A stretch of 35,032 nt of DNA from Saprospiraceae bacterium (lineage in GTDB: Bacteria; Bacteroidota; Bacteroidia; Chitinophagales; Saprospiraceae). The stretch's first letter is position 1; each line of letters begins with the position of its first letter. Made by a program: the position numbers and the translations under genes. The DNA is taken from contig BQJU01000077.1 in the NCBI GenBank assembly GCA_021604865.1, positions 1-35,032 on the forward strand, read 5' to 3'. Positions 7,534 through 16,807 of this stretch are shown one piece after another. The notes below the pieces were generated by a model. That model made no database searches, was not told where the DNA came from, and saw only the letters and a program-made list of their open reading frames with translations.

Positions 7534-9585
7534 ATGAAGGTCCGTCTGTTAATTTTGATGCTTTGTATCCTTGGTACTTCGTTAGTCGCTCAGAATGCTA
7601 CCTACCGACAACTTAATCTGGAAAATTATACCAAAGGAAAAACTTCAATGGTAGTGTTGAAGGATGAGCTTAACCTCATCCCGATTCAACGATTGGACAC
7701 CTTGCGTATTGCTTACCTGCCGGTAGGTTTATTGGCCAACCACCGCTTTCAGGAGGAGCTGGAAAAATATTCCCAACTGGAAATCTTGTCCATTTACCAA
7801 AAGGGCATAAACCCGGAAAATTGGTGGAAAAACCAACAAAAAGACTTCGACCTATACATTTTGGGTATTGACGGAAGCCGTCCCAAAAGCGATGATCCCG
7901 AATATATGTTATTTGCTCCGATCCTTACGGATTTAGTGAAAAATTATAAAACCATAGCGTATGTCACGGAAGGTATGGATATTTTTCAGGATTTGCCGAT
8001 CATTGAAGAAGCCACTACCTTGGTGGTCAACGGTCGTGGAGGGGTACTGGCCACCACTTCCGGAATGACGCAGCCAAAAGACCATTTATATCCCCTACCT
8101 CCAGTAAAAGATGCCGATGGGAAACTACTACCCAATTGGAGAGATAAAAGCATTGCCAAACCGAATACATCGGGAGAGATGGTACAAAATTTGGTTGCGG
8201 ATTTGGGTGCACAATTGCTCTTTGGTGCATTGGGTACCAAACAACGATTGGCCGAAAACCTGAGTGACCGTTTTCAGGCAGGCAGTGGGATGGATAAGCC
8301 CGGCGGGTTGCGGCTGGGTTATGCACCCCCAGAGGCAGTAGGCATGGACGGGCAATTGCTGAAGGACAGCATCATGGCTATCCTGAATGCCGGTATTGAG
8401 GCCGGTGCCTTTCCAGGTGCTCAGGTACTAGTCGCAAAAAAAGGGCAGATCGTATACCATGAAGGGTATGGTTTTCATACCTATGATGAACAGCGCCCGG
8501 TTTTGACATCTGATATTTACGACTTTGCCTCGGTTACCAAAACCACTTCGGCGCTGCTAGGTGTGATGCAATTGTACGATCGAGGCAAATTTAAGCTGGA
8601 TACGCCACTCAAGACTTATTTTCCCAATTTCAGCCATTCCAACAAAGGGGATTTACCCTTTCGGGAAATGCTGGCCCACCAATCGCGGTTGCGCCCCTGG
8701 ATACCCTATTGGCAAGGCACCCTGAAGGGACACGGTCGTTACCCCTGGAAAAAGCGCTGGGATGGACTACGCACCAATGACTATCGATTTAGACACAAAT
8801 CTTTTGCCAGGGATTCGTCAGCCAATTACAACATCTACATCACAGACAACCTATGGCTGCATAAAGATTATAAAGAGAAAATAGATAAAGCCATCCGTAA
8901 ATCGCCACTGAACGAAAAGGCGGAATATGTGTACTCAGGATTGTTGTTTTACTTGCTACCGGAAATGGTGGCTCGCCTCACCCACGAGGATTATGAAGGT
9001 TATTTGAATAATCACTTTTATCATCGCCTTGGCGCTTATACCCTGACTTACAATCCCCTGCGTTTTTATCCCCTCGACCGGATCGTGCCTACGGAGCGGG
9101 ATACCTTTTTTCGCATGGTACAGATACATGGTCATGTGCATGATGAAGGGGCTGCCATGATGGGTGGCGTTTCTGCCAATGCGGGATTATTTGGTTCCGC
9201 CAATGACCTGGCCAAGCTGGCACAGATGTACCTCAATATGGGAGAATACGGCGGCGAACGCTATATTGAAGAAGCCACTTTACGAGAATTTACCCGCTGC
9301 CAATATTGTGAATTGGGCAATCGTCGCGGACTGGGTTTCGACAAACCCCTGATTGAATATGATGCCAAAACAAGCTCGGTAGCAGAGGCGGCCAGTCCCG
9401 AAAGTTTTGGCCACTCAGGATATACCGGCACCTTCTATTGGGTAGACCCTAAAGAGGAATTGATCTATATTTTCTTTTCCAACCGGGTATTCCCCACTCG
9501 AAATAATCGGAAAATTTATGAGTTGAACATCAGGCCGCGGGTGCATGAGGTATTGTATCAGGCCATTTTGTCGCCTGAAAACTAA
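7534..9585 (+). CDS. Secreted serine hydrolase (beta-lactamase class C-like) with GH3 C-terminal-like N-domain
   Basis: The protein is 683 residues with a signal peptide ending near SLVAQ (residue 20). Residues ~30-240 look like the alpha/beta C-terminal domain of glycoside hydrolase family 3 (LRIAYLPVGLLANHRF, DFDLYILGIDG, TLVVNGRGG). Residues ~265-680 are a beta-lactamase/PBP-type serine hydrolase with SxxK at Ser333-Lys336 (ASVTKTTS), a Tyr motif near 467 (YVYSG) and an HSG motif late in the chain (FGHSGYTGTFY). Related Bacteroidota proteins often carry a GH3 catalytic domain in front and are about 1000 residues long. Here that domain is absent, so hexosaminidase activity is not expected. 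The likely substrate is a peptidoglycan fragment or ester, but it is unproven. Confidence 0.87.
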   Translation: MKVRLLILMLCILGTSLVAQNATYRQLNLENYTKGKTSMVVLKDELNLIPIQRLDTLRIAYLPVGLLANHRFQEELEKYSQLEILSIYQKGINPENWWKNQQKDFDLYILGIDGSRPKSDDPEYMLFAPILTDLVKNYKTIAYVTEGMDIFQDLPIIEEATTLVVNGRGGVLATTSGMTQPKDHLYPLPPVKDADGKLLPNWRDKSIAKPNTSGEMVQNLVADLGAQLLFGALGTKQRLAENLSDRFQAGSGMDKPGGLRLGYAPPEAVGMDGQLLKDSIMAILNAGIEAGAFPGAQVLVAKKGQIVYHEGYGFHTYDEQRPVLTSDIYDFASVTKTTSALLGVMQLYDRGKFKLDTPLKTYFPNFSHSNKGDLPFREMLAHQSRLRPWIPYWQGTLKGHGRYPWKKRWDGLRTNDYRFRHKSFARDSSANYNIYITDNLWLHKDYKEKIDKAIRKSPLNEKAEYVYSGLLFYLLPEMVARLTHEDYEGYLNNHFYHRLGAYTLTYNPLRFYPLDRIVPTERDTFFRMVQIHGHVHDEGAAMMGGVSANAGLFGSANDLAKLAQMYLNMGEYGGERYIEEATLREFTRCQYCELGNRRGLGFDKPLIEYDAKTSSVAEAASPESFGHSGYTGTFYWVDPKEELIYIFFSNRVFPTRNNRKIYELNIRPRVHEVLYQAILSPEN

Positions 9586-9793
9586 GGGCCTGAGGTATCA
9601 ATAATTGGCCACTTTTCCAGGAGCACCTTTGCTTCCAATTGTTTTGAAGAACCGAAAATCACTAGTCTGTCGAAATCGGACAGTTATTAATTCAATACCT
9701 CCAATCCGTTGTGCCGGCTCAAGGTTAACCACAAAACCCAACCTTTTGTTTGCCTATTAGGGTCTTATCATATACAACAAAATATACCCTGGT

Positions 9794-10531
9794 ATGAAAA
9801 TGCTCCATTCTATTTTAGCCACCATTATCCTTCTGTTTATTTACCTGCCCATGGGCTTAGGTTGCAGCTGTGTTGGGCCCCCCACTTTTTGTGAAACCAT
9901 TAGCAATAATGCCAATAATTTACTCATCATCAAAGGAAAAAAGATAGCGGACATTGAGCACGGTATGGATATTCAGGTGCAAGGGATCTTCTCAGGGACA
10001 GAAGAGCGCTCTGTGATTCGAGTGTGGGGAGATAACGGGTTTTTGTGTCGGGTATATCCATCTACTTTTGAAATCGGTGAAGAAGTTATTTTTGCATTGC
10101 AAAAGATAGAAGAAGCCTATACCGGTGAAAACCCCTCCTCTTGGCAGGCACTGGAACAAGTAGGGGATTATATCCTTTCCATTTGTGGAACGTATTACAT
10201 TCGTGATGAAGTTGAAGCAGAAGAAATTACCGAATGTTTAGGTGAGGAACGCTTTCAATGTGCCATTCCCAACCTTAACTTTCACCCCAACCCCAGCCGG
10301 GAGCGGGTATTTCTGGATGTGGCTTCTAATATCGGAACAGTCACGGGTACACTCACTATTTTTGACACTTCTGGCAAACAGGTCGTTGGTGGGATTCCTA
10401 TCCGCAGGTTATTGCAAAATGGACGTATTGAATTGCAAGTTTCCAATTATGCAAGAGGGGTGTATTTTATAAGGATTGACTCGCCTGATTTTTGTGGTAT
10501 TAAATCGGTGGGAAAAGTAGTGGTGATGTGA
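9794..10531 (+). CDS. Secreted protein with netrin/TIMP-like N-domain and T9SS type A sorting domain
   Basis: The 245-residue chain has a signal peptide (residues 1-23). The mature protein would start CSCVGPPTFCE, the Cys-x-Cys...Phe-Cys pattern that opens netrin-like (TIMP-type) domains. A later LCRVYPSTFEIGEEVIFAL segment resembles their conserved CG...L..G..Y/V strand. Residues 161-245 begin FHPNPSRERVFLDV and end with GVYFIRI..and KVVVM, which is a T9SS C-terminal sorting domain, so the protein should be exported through the outer membrane by the type IX system. At least six Cys are present in the N-domain. Function is unknown. The netrin-like call is by eye and needs structure prediction. 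Confidence 0.8.
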   Translation: MKMLHSILATIILLFIYLPMGLGCSCVGPPTFCETISNNANNLLIIKGKKIADIEHGMDIQVQGIFSGTEERSVIRVWGDNGFLCRVYPSTFEIGEEVIFALQKIEEAYTGENPSSWQALEQVGDYILSICGTYYIRDEVEAEEITECLGEERFQCAIPNLNFHPNPSRERVFLDVASNIGTVTGTLTIFDTSGKQVVGGIPIRRLLQNGRIELQVSNYARGVYFIRIDSPDFCGIKSVGKVVVM

Positions 10532-10572
10532 GTATGCTTTAAAATCCTTAATTTGGCCGCAAATTGTTAGCC

Positions 10573-11214
10573 ATGAAGGATGAAGCCAAAGAAGCAAAAA
10601 TCGAAACGTTCTGGAACTGGTTCATGCAAACAGAAACCAGTATCAGAGCCTATTTCTCGGAAGAAGAGGATGGCATAGTTGATAAAAAGGCATTGATCGA
10701 ATCTATCAATAATAATGTATTGGATTTTGGGTTGATTGCCTGGGAAATTGGGCCGGGCCAGAACAAACCTTTTCATTTTACAATCTCACCTAATGGAAAC
10801 AAGGATTTATTGAGGAGGAATAAAGCCCTCATGCGGGCAGCACCGGAATTAGAGGATTGGGAATTTAACCCCGCCAAACCGGTGAGAGCCGATAGACTGC
10901 AATTTAGCTTGTACGACAATTATATGATCGAGCAATCGGTTGATGCTTCGGGTTGGCAAAGTGTTCTCTTAAAAAAAGCTGATCAAAGTATAGCCCTTCT
11001 TTTGGAAGCCAACACCATAGCTACCCTTGATGAGGATACGCAGCTGACGGCAGGGCAGATGGTCGTCATTAATTTGCTGGGTGAAGAGGCGAAAATTAAT
11101 CATGTGAGTAAAATTGAAGTTGTAGTAGAATTGGAGGAAATTTATCAGGCGAATAGTTTTCCGGTGGCGGAATTGAGTGAGCGATTTTGGCAATTGGTTA
11201 AGAATAGAAGATAA
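10573..11214 (+). CDS. Hypothetical cytoplasmic protein
   Basis: No named family was recognised. From ATG 10573 the protein is 213 residues. An upstream TTG at 10564 in the same frame is possible but less likely. There is no signal peptide or membrane segment. The sequence opens with FWNWFMQTETSIRAYF and contains IAWEIGPGQNKPFHFTISPNG followed by APELEDWEFNPAKP. This layout recurs in uncharacterised Bacteroidota proteins with an FWxWF start and an AP.L..W.F motif. The chain is acidic. It lies 42 bases after the T9SS gene and ends at a strong bidirectional terminator. Confidence 0.75.
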   Translation: MKDEAKEAKIETFWNWFMQTETSIRAYFSEEEDGIVDKKALIESINNNVLDFGLIAWEIGPGQNKPFHFTISPNGNKDLLRRNKALMRAAPELEDWEFNPAKPVRADRLQFSLYDNYMIEQSVDASGWQSVLLKKADQSIALLLEANTIATLDEDTQLTAGQMVVINLLGEEAKINHVSKIEVVVELEEIYQANSFPVAELSERFWQLVKNRR

Positions 11215-11261
11215 AAAATGAAAAGTGGCCGGAGTTTTGTGGAAAACCACTTTTCATTTTT
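11214..11261. terminator. Bidirectional intrinsic terminator
   Basis: A perfect 15-base stem, AAAAATGAAAAGTGG (11214-11228) with CCACTTTTCATTTTT (11247-11261), encloses an 18-base loop. It overlaps the stop of the + gene and lies 10 bases past the stop of the convergent - gene (11272). The A/T-rich stem ends give a U-tract in both directions. Confidence 0.85.
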
Positions 11262-11271
11262 CCTTTTGATG

Positions 11272-12927
11272 TTAATTTCCCACTGCGGTGCCTTCCATTT
11301 CCAGGTCGGCGTCTTCAATAGGCACCAAATCGGCTAGTTCATAGATATCTTTGTAGCCATAACCATATAGATTAATAAAAGTGGGGATATTTAAGGCCAA
11401 TGGCAGACTTTTGGCGGCAAAGAATTTTGGATCGTTAGCAATGTTATTATTGCAATAAATCAATATTTTGGTGTCTTTTGATGGGATGACTTTGGCCAGT
11501 TTCTCTTCGGTAAAGTCAGAGAAGTTTAGGTGAATAGCTCCCTTGAAATGTTTTTGGTCATACATTTCTTTTGAACGAGTATCCAGGACGATGACGCCGG
11601 GTTCTTTTGACATTTTCTTGAAGCGCTTGAAATTGATTTTACGCCCCTCCCGATATTCCTGAATTTCCTGGCTTATTCCCAAAAAGCCCTGATAATCCAC
11701 TAACGAAGCCTGATAGTTCTTTTGTTCCTTGTCGTCGCCCATCGTAAACCCCTTTTCTGCGGCCTTTTTACGCAATGGTTCAAGGATAGAGGCACCCAAA
11801 TTATCCTGATCATCTTCCGATTGGTGTTGCTTCAAGTAGGTACTACGCTGGATTTTGTATAGCGCAATTTCCTGCTGAATGGAATCGCGGGTGGCGGCTT
11901 GTGTTTCGATCAGTTTTACCTTTGTTTGCTGGTCTTTACCACGGAAATTTTCGGGCAGTTCTTCCTCTTTCATTTGAGTGACCACCTTTTTGTCCTTGCG
12001 ATAGGCATCCACCAGATCCCAATTGACATTAGAATAATTTTTGGAACTTTTAAACAAAGCGCGGTTAACAGTATTACCCTTGCCGTAAGTATCGGCATTT
12101 TTGTCTTGCGCAACCTGATTTTGTTGATAGTTGGTGCCCTGGCTACCAAAAGGGATATAGGTTTTATTCAGTTGCTTGTTTAGTTGCAGGATGGTATCAT
12201 CATAGGGTGTTTCGATATAAACGGTGGCTTGATTTTGGTCGATACTGGAATAGGTGCCTTTGCCAACCTGTGCCCCCTGTTTCCACAACAAAGCGATGCC
12301 GGTTTCATAAGGCCCGCAAAAAATGGTGTTGATAACAACATCTTTTTCCGCAGCATTGGCGCAACTTTGCTGGTAGGGTATCGGCCCCTGGTTGAATCCT
12401 TCATTACCGGCGATATAGATGAGCCGCAGGTCATTGGCCTCTCTGCCCCAGTCGAGTTCTTTTAACGATTGTCCGATGACAGCACCACAGTATTCTTCTC
12501 CTCCATTGGTGGTTAATTCAAACAGTTTTTTGGAGACCAGATCCATATCGGTGGTGAAAGGCAGCACCTGACGCACAAATTGCGACCTGCTGCTGAGCCG
12601 GTCGTTGCCGTATTCGTATAGGCTGATCAATAAAGTTGGTGTGGCCTCTTCTTTATGAGCGGTGCCCAGCTGTGCCAGGATTTCCCAGAGGCGCGACTTG
12701 GCCTGCTCGATGAGGCCATCCATGGAATTACTGGTATCCAGCAATAAAGCTACCCGAATGGAAGGGCCTTTGACCGCGATTGGCATCATGGGGACTGATA
12801 TACTGGAGATGTTGCGGTAATTAACCATGTTTTTAAATACCTGGAACGCATGCAGTTGAAAAGCTGCAACCATGATGACTAATAAACTGAGTAAACTTAC
12901 CTTCAATACGGATCTTAGATTTTTCAT
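11272..12927 (-). CDS. Exported VWA-domain protein with C-terminal rhodanese domain
   Basis: The protein is 551 residues with an N-terminal signal sequence (hydrophobic residues ~9-27). A von Willebrand factor A domain starts near residue 56 (SIRVALLLDTSNSM), and Asp64, Ser66 and Ser68 form the DxSxS MIDAS metal site. A charged Gln/Lys-rich linker follows (about 265-440). Residues 443-540 are rhodanese-like: PGVIVLDTRSKEMYDQKHF, KGAIHLNFSDF and ILIYCNNN with the candidate catalytic Cys492. The active loop CNNNIAND is unusual for a sulfurtransferase, so it may bind rather than transfer. It stands alone between a terminator and the divergent LytS gene. Substrate or partner is unknown. Confidence 0.87.
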   Translation of the reverse strand: MKNLRSVLKVSLLSLLVIMVAAFQLHAFQVFKNMVNYRNISSISVPMMPIAVKGPSIRVALLLDTSNSMDGLIEQAKSRLWEILAQLGTAHKEEATPTLLISLYEYGNDRLSSRSQFVRQVLPFTTDMDLVSKKLFELTTNGGEEYCGAVIGQSLKELDWGREANDLRLIYIAGNEGFNQGPIPYQQSCANAAEKDVVINTIFCGPYETGIALLWKQGAQVGKGTYSSIDQNQATVYIETPYDDTILQLNKQLNKTYIPFGSQGTNYQQNQVAQDKNADTYGKGNTVNRALFKSSKNYSNVNWDLVDAYRKDKKVVTQMKEEELPENFRGKDQQTKVKLIETQAATRDSIQQEIALYKIQRSTYLKQHQSEDDQDNLGASILEPLRKKAAEKGFTMGDDKEQKNYQASLVDYQGFLGISQEIQEYREGRKINFKRFKKMSKEPGVIVLDTRSKEMYDQKHFKGAIHLNFSDFTEEKLAKVIPSKDTKILIYCNNNIANDPKFFAAKSLPLALNIPTFINLYGYGYKDIYELADLVPIEDADLEMEGTAVGN

Positions 12928-13062
12928 ATTCTGTTATTTTTTTCTGCAATTTCGATTGAAAAAACAGCAAAAAAAACCACCACTTGGTCAGCTGACCTTC
13001 TGACTACGGGAACGTGCCGGGCGACTTGGTGAAGGAGGCGAAATGGCCACTTTGGTGAAAAA

Positions 13063-13090
13063 TTGATGTGGAGGAAAGGTTGTATATTTG
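13063..13090 (+). promoter_or_regulatory. Bacteroidota-type promoter for the LytS/LytTR operon
   Basis: TATATTTG at 13083-13090 is a perfect TAnnTTTG -7 box. TTG at 13063-13065 lies 17 bases upstream as a possible -33 element. The box is about 95 bases before the preferred ATG at 13186, leaving a leader of about 85-90 bases. Confidence 0.5.
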
Positions 13091-13185
13091 GGGAGTGTGG
13101 CGATCACTTTGTTGACAAAGGTCGTATTGGGGTTGGAAGATAAGGCGACAAAGTCAGTGAGGTGGTGGCACATAAAAGATGGATT

Positions 13186-15081
13186 ATGTTTAGATCATTT
13201 AGCATATTATTAATATTATTTCTTGGGCTGGTGGTTAGTTTGCCAGGACAGAGTAAATCTCGCTCGAAAGAAAATGGAGCGGAGAAGCTGGAGCAGGCTC
13301 GCCAAATGAGTGAGAAACGGCCGGAGCAGGCGATTGTATTGGTAGAAGAAGTGGTGCGGGAGAGCAAGAAAAATAGAGATCAACGACTCGAAGCAGAAGC
13401 ATTTTTATTATTGGGAGAGATTTATGAAAATATTGACCAGGATAAGTTGGCCTTGCAACGATTTTTTCAGAGTGCCAATTTGGCAAAAGGCCTGAAAGAC
13501 CAACTACTGCTGGCCAAATCCAATTATAGAATGGGGATGGTACAAACCAGGCTGGGGGCGTATAAGGAAGCGGAATCGAACTTTACCCTGTGCCGCAATA
13601 CGTCACCAGATCCAGACCTGGTGACGCGCTGTAATGAAGGGTTGGCTGACCTGGCTTTCGCCAAAAAAGACTACCAGCAAAGCGAGCAGTTGTATGACCA
13701 GGTCCGACAAGACAAAAACATCATAGCAGATAGTGTGTCTATTTCCCGGATAGAAGCTAAAAAATCACAGAACTATTCCAACCAGCAAAAATATGATAAG
13801 GCCGAAGAGTCATTGCTCAATTCGCTGAACAGCCTGCCGAAACGGAATATTGAACCAAAGGAATTTGAACAGATTCAGACAGCCAATCAGCTGCTCATCG
13901 AAGAAGATTCTGCTGCCAACAACCCCATTGCGATGCGTCTGAATACCTACAATCGCATTGAAAAAGCAAATATTCCGGAAGAGGCACTAGTGAAAGAACA
14001 ATTGCAGTTGGCCGATGCCAGCGTGCGGGGAAACGATCTGGTGAAAGCAGCGGACCACCTCAAGGATGCCGAAGCATTAATTACCCCAAAAGTAAGCCCA
14101 GAGGCACGAGCCAAAGTGTTTAAATTGTCTTCGGAAGTGGCCTTAAAAAAAGGAACTTATGAAACGGCTGTTAATGATTATCAGAAATATGTAGCTGCTA
14201 ATGATGAAGTGTTAGCGGAAAAGCAGCGAGAACTGGATCAACAGATTCAGATTTTGGAAAATCAAAACAAGATTGACCTCTTCATCAAGGATTATGCATT
14301 GGAGGAGAAAGACCGCGTGTTGTTGGAAAGCCAGATCCGCAACCAATGGATCGTGATCGGCTTATTGTCGCTATTGTTGTTGGCAGCTTTGGGCGGCTTT
14401 TATTTTATTATGAAAAATGTGCAGGCACGGCGGCGGGCCAATCAATTGGTCTTGCTAAAGTCGCTACGCACACAGATGAATCCGCATTTTATTTTTAATG
14501 CCCTGAATAGCGTAAACCACTATATTGCGCAAAGTGACGAACGGGCGGCCAATCAGTTTTTGTCCGATTTTTCCCGGCTGATGCGTATGGTACTGGAATA
14601 TTCTAATCGCGACTTTATTGCTTTTGAAGAAGAAATGCACTTACTGGATTTGTACCTAAAATTGGAACATCTACGCTTTAAAGATAAGTTTGAATACCAA
14701 ATCGATCGCGATCCCGACCTCAGTGATTTGGCCCCGGAAATACCCCCTATGCTGATCCAGCCGTTTGTAGAAAATGCCATCTGGCACGGCTTGCGTTATA
14801 AGGAGGAAATGGGTGTCTTGAACATCAGTATTCTCAAAGAGAATGGCTTTATCCGCATCCTGATTGAAGATAATGGCATAGGTAGAGATCGCTCTAAAGC
14901 CCTAAAAACAAAAAATCAAAAACAATACAAAAGCACCGGACTGAACAACGTGTCGCGCCGGATTGAACTGATCAATGAGGTATACCATAAACAATACCAA
15001 TTGAATATCAGCGATTTACAACCAAATGCGCAGGATGTTGGTACCCGGGTGGAATTGCTTGTGCCAATTGATAAACCATGA
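13186..15081 (+). CDS. LytS-type sensor histidine kinase with TPR-like sensor region
   Basis: Starting at ATG 13186 gives a clean signal peptide (MFRSFSILLILFLGLVVSLPGQ). A GTG at 13162 in frame would add eight residues before it. Residues ~30-360 are helical TPR-like repeats, presumably periplasmic. A single membrane segment lies near 388-410. The cytoplasmic part has the His_kinase signature SLRTQMNPHFIFNALNSVNHY, with the phosphoacceptor His434, then an ATPase domain with PPMLIQPFVENAIWHGL (N-box) and IEDNGIGRD (G-box). The stop overlaps the response regulator start by 4 bases, so the two are translationally coupled. The signal sensed is unknown. Confidence 0.92.
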   Translation: MFRSFSILLILFLGLVVSLPGQSKSRSKENGAEKLEQARQMSEKRPEQAIVLVEEVVRESKKNRDQRLEAEAFLLLGEIYENIDQDKLALQRFFQSANLAKGLKDQLLLAKSNYRMGMVQTRLGAYKEAESNFTLCRNTSPDPDLVTRCNEGLADLAFAKKDYQQSEQLYDQVRQDKNIIADSVSISRIEAKKSQNYSNQQKYDKAEESLLNSLNSLPKRNIEPKEFEQIQTANQLLIEEDSAANNPIAMRLNTYNRIEKANIPEEALVKEQLQLADASVRGNDLVKAADHLKDAEALITPKVSPEARAKVFKLSSEVALKKGTYETAVNDYQKYVAANDEVLAEKQRELDQQIQILENQNKIDLFIKDYALEEKDRVLLESQIRNQWIVIGLLSLLLLAALGGFYFIMKNVQARRRANQLVLLKSLRTQMNPHFIFNALNSVNHYIAQSDERAANQFLSDFSRLMRMVLEYSNRDFIAFEEEMHLLDLYLKLEHLRFKDKFEYQIDRDPDLSDLAPEIPPMLIQPFVENAIWHGLRYKEEMGVLNISILKENGFIRILIEDNGIGRDRSKALKTKNQKQYKSTGLNNVSRRIELINEVYHKQYQLNISDLQPNAQDVGTRVELLVPIDKP

Positions 15082-15827
15082 CCAAACTCCGCACTATTTT
15101 GGTAGACGACGAAGCCGTGAGCCGCGATACGCTACGCAATTATACCGGCAAATATTGCCCAGACATTCAGGTGGTCACCGAATGCGCGAATATCATTGAA
15201 GCCAAAACAGCGATCAATGAATACAAGCCCGATCTGGTTTTTCTGGATATCGAAATGCCTTTCGGCAATGCTTTTGACTTGCTGGAGCAGTTGGACGAAA
15301 TCGATTTTGAACTCATCTTTGTGACAGCTTTTAGCCAATATGCCATGCAAGCACTTAATATGAGCGCGGTCCACTATCTGCTCAAACCGGTATCGATAGA
15401 AGAACTGATCCAAGCGGTAGAAAAAGTAAAGGTCCGCCGTAGCCAGCAGCAAGAAATCAATCACGCCAAGATTTTACTGGAGAATATTTCCGGCATTCAG
15501 TCCCAGCATCAGAAGGTGGTTTTGCCACTAATGGATGGTTTTGAAGTGGTGAAAATGGGAGAAATCATCTATTGCGAAGCGCAGGATAATTTTACCTGTT
15601 TTTATTTGAAAGATGGAAGGAAAGCACTGATTTGCCGCAAACTCAAATATTATGAGGCCATGCTTTCAGACTATGGCTTTTGTCGCATCCACCGCTCGAC
15701 CATGATCAATCTTGATTATGTAAAACGTTACATCAAAGGCAAAGGCGGCAGTGTGATCCTGGAGAATGGTACGGAATTGCAAGTGGCGAATGCCCGGAAG
15801 GGGGATTTTTTAGAGCGGTTTGGATAG
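15078..15827 (+). CDS. LytTR-family response regulator
   Basis: The protein is 249 residues. The receiver domain (1-120) has the acidic pair VDDE at 9-12, phosphoacceptor Asp57 (LVFLDIEMP), Thr in FVTAF and the Lys of LLKPVS. Residues ~145-249 form a LytTR DNA-binding domain (EIIYCEAQDNFTCFYL, RIHRSTMINLDYVKRY, GTELQVANARKGDF). It should bind direct repeats upstream of its target genes once phosphorylated by the adjacent kinase. Targets cannot be read from this window. Confidence 0.95.
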   Translation: MTKLRTILVDDEAVSRDTLRNYTGKYCPDIQVVTECANIIEAKTAINEYKPDLVFLDIEMPFGNAFDLLEQLDEIDFELIFVTAFSQYAMQALNMSAVHYLLKPVSIEELIQAVEKVKVRRSQQQEINHAKILLENISGIQSQHQKVVLPLMDGFEVVKMGEIIYCEAQDNFTCFYLKDGRKALICRKLKYYEAMLSDYGFCRIHRSTMINLDYVKRYIKGKGGSVILENGTELQVANARKGDFLERFG

Positions 15828-16110
15828 GACGGTGGTAGCGATAGCGATATGGTGAGAGGGTGAGAGGGTGATGATGAGCGTGAGGAGTTTCGCAAAGATT
15901 GAAAGAATGCTAATAGGAAACTTGGGTGTGTCTAGTAAGTGTGTCTGCCTCAGAATTTCAATTCCTAGTTGGGCGTATAACGGATTATTTCAATTAATTA
16001 CTCTGCGAAACTCCGTGTTCCCTGCGCCTCTGCGGTGAAAAAAACACACTTTCTCGTACGCTCCCGGAAGCTTTTTGATGTACACAAAACTTAAATACCA
16101 ATAGGAATAT
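15828..16110. other. Intergenic region with CTGCGAAACTCC repeat
   Basis: No gene is seen. GGAGTTTCGCAAAGA at about 15886-15900 is the inverted counterpart of CTCTGCGAAACTCC at 16001-16014. The latter opens a 45-base segment (16003-16047) also found, shortened, in opposite orientation at 34761-34800. A GGTGAGAG duplication lies near 15851-15866. Confidence 0.55.
16003..16047 (+). repeat. CTGCGAAACTCC...CTGCGGTGAA interspersed repeat, copy 1
   Basis: CTGCGAAACTCCGTG, then CTCTGCGGTGAAAAAAACAC, matches the reverse complement of 34761-34800 with a short internal deletion there. Similar CTCTGCG..CTGCGGT strings are familiar as extragenic repeats in many bacterial genomes. It has no coding potential. 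Confidence 0.6.
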
Positions 16111-16704
16111 ATGCTTAAAATGAGACCTTACTTTACGTTATTCACTGTATCACTGTTTTTGGTATCGTGCTCAAATCCAAAAGACGCGACAGAACAGACC
16201 ACGAAAACATATACAGATTTGAACCTTTCGGAGATAGACACCAATGATTATTTGATTGCCGTTTCGCCCGAAGGAACTTTTGAACTCGGCACTCCTTTTG
16301 CCTACTTAAACAGAAATGGAGACACCATCATTCCAATGGGAAAATACGGGTTCACCTGGACAGATACCTTGAAAACTTTTGCCATTGTGTCAGATTCCAG
16401 TTCCTTTCATGCATGGACAGCAATAGACCGAAGTGAAAATGTCCTTTTTGAAGTTTTTCAATTTGATAACGGACCCGATTACCTACGGGAAGGATTGTTT
16501 AGAGTGATTAGAAATGACAAAATAGGGTATGCCAATAAGTATGGAGAAATCGTGATTCCCTGTCAATTTGTATGTGCCTACTATTTTGAAAATGGGCGAG
16601 CAAAAGTGGCCAATGACTGTGAAAAGATAAAAGACATTGAGCATTCTACTTGGGAGAGTGAGGAGTGGTTTTATATTGATAAGAATGGGCGGAGGGTTGA
16701 ATGA
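16111..16704 (+). CDS. WG-repeat lipoprotein
   Basis: The protein is 197 residues. The N-terminus has a lipoprotein signal with Cys20 in FLVSCSNP. ATG at 16120 is an alternative start three codons in. The middle and C-terminal parts resemble WG beta-propeller-like repeats: AYLNRNGDTIIPMGKYGF, then EGLFRVIRNDKIGYANKYG followed by EIVIPCQF, then ENGRAKVAND. Such proteins are typically surface or periplasmic with unknown ligand. It is monocistronic by spacing, with no recognisable promoter box. Confidence 0.82.
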   Translation: MLKMRPYFTLFTVSLFLVSCSNPKDATEQTTKTYTDLNLSEIDTNDYLIAVSPEGTFELGTPFAYLNRNGDTIIPMGKYGFTWTDTLKTFAIVSDSSSFHAWTAIDRSENVLFEVFQFDNGPDYLREGLFRVIRNDKIGYANKYGEIVIPCQFVCAYYFENGRAKVANDCEKIKDIEHSTWESEEWFYIDKNGRRVE

Positions 16705-16807
16705 TAGGTGGAATGGGGGGGTAATTGTACTTGCTTTAGAACGGTTTTTTTGCTTATTTTGGGAGGGGGGGTGACTGTGTATTTGCTAAATAGCGGGTTA
16801 TATAGAT

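Noticed and set aside
7305-7616. 103-residue + strand frame before the serine hydrolase
   Set aside because: It spans the palindromic repeat and runs into the real gene in another frame. No domain is visible.
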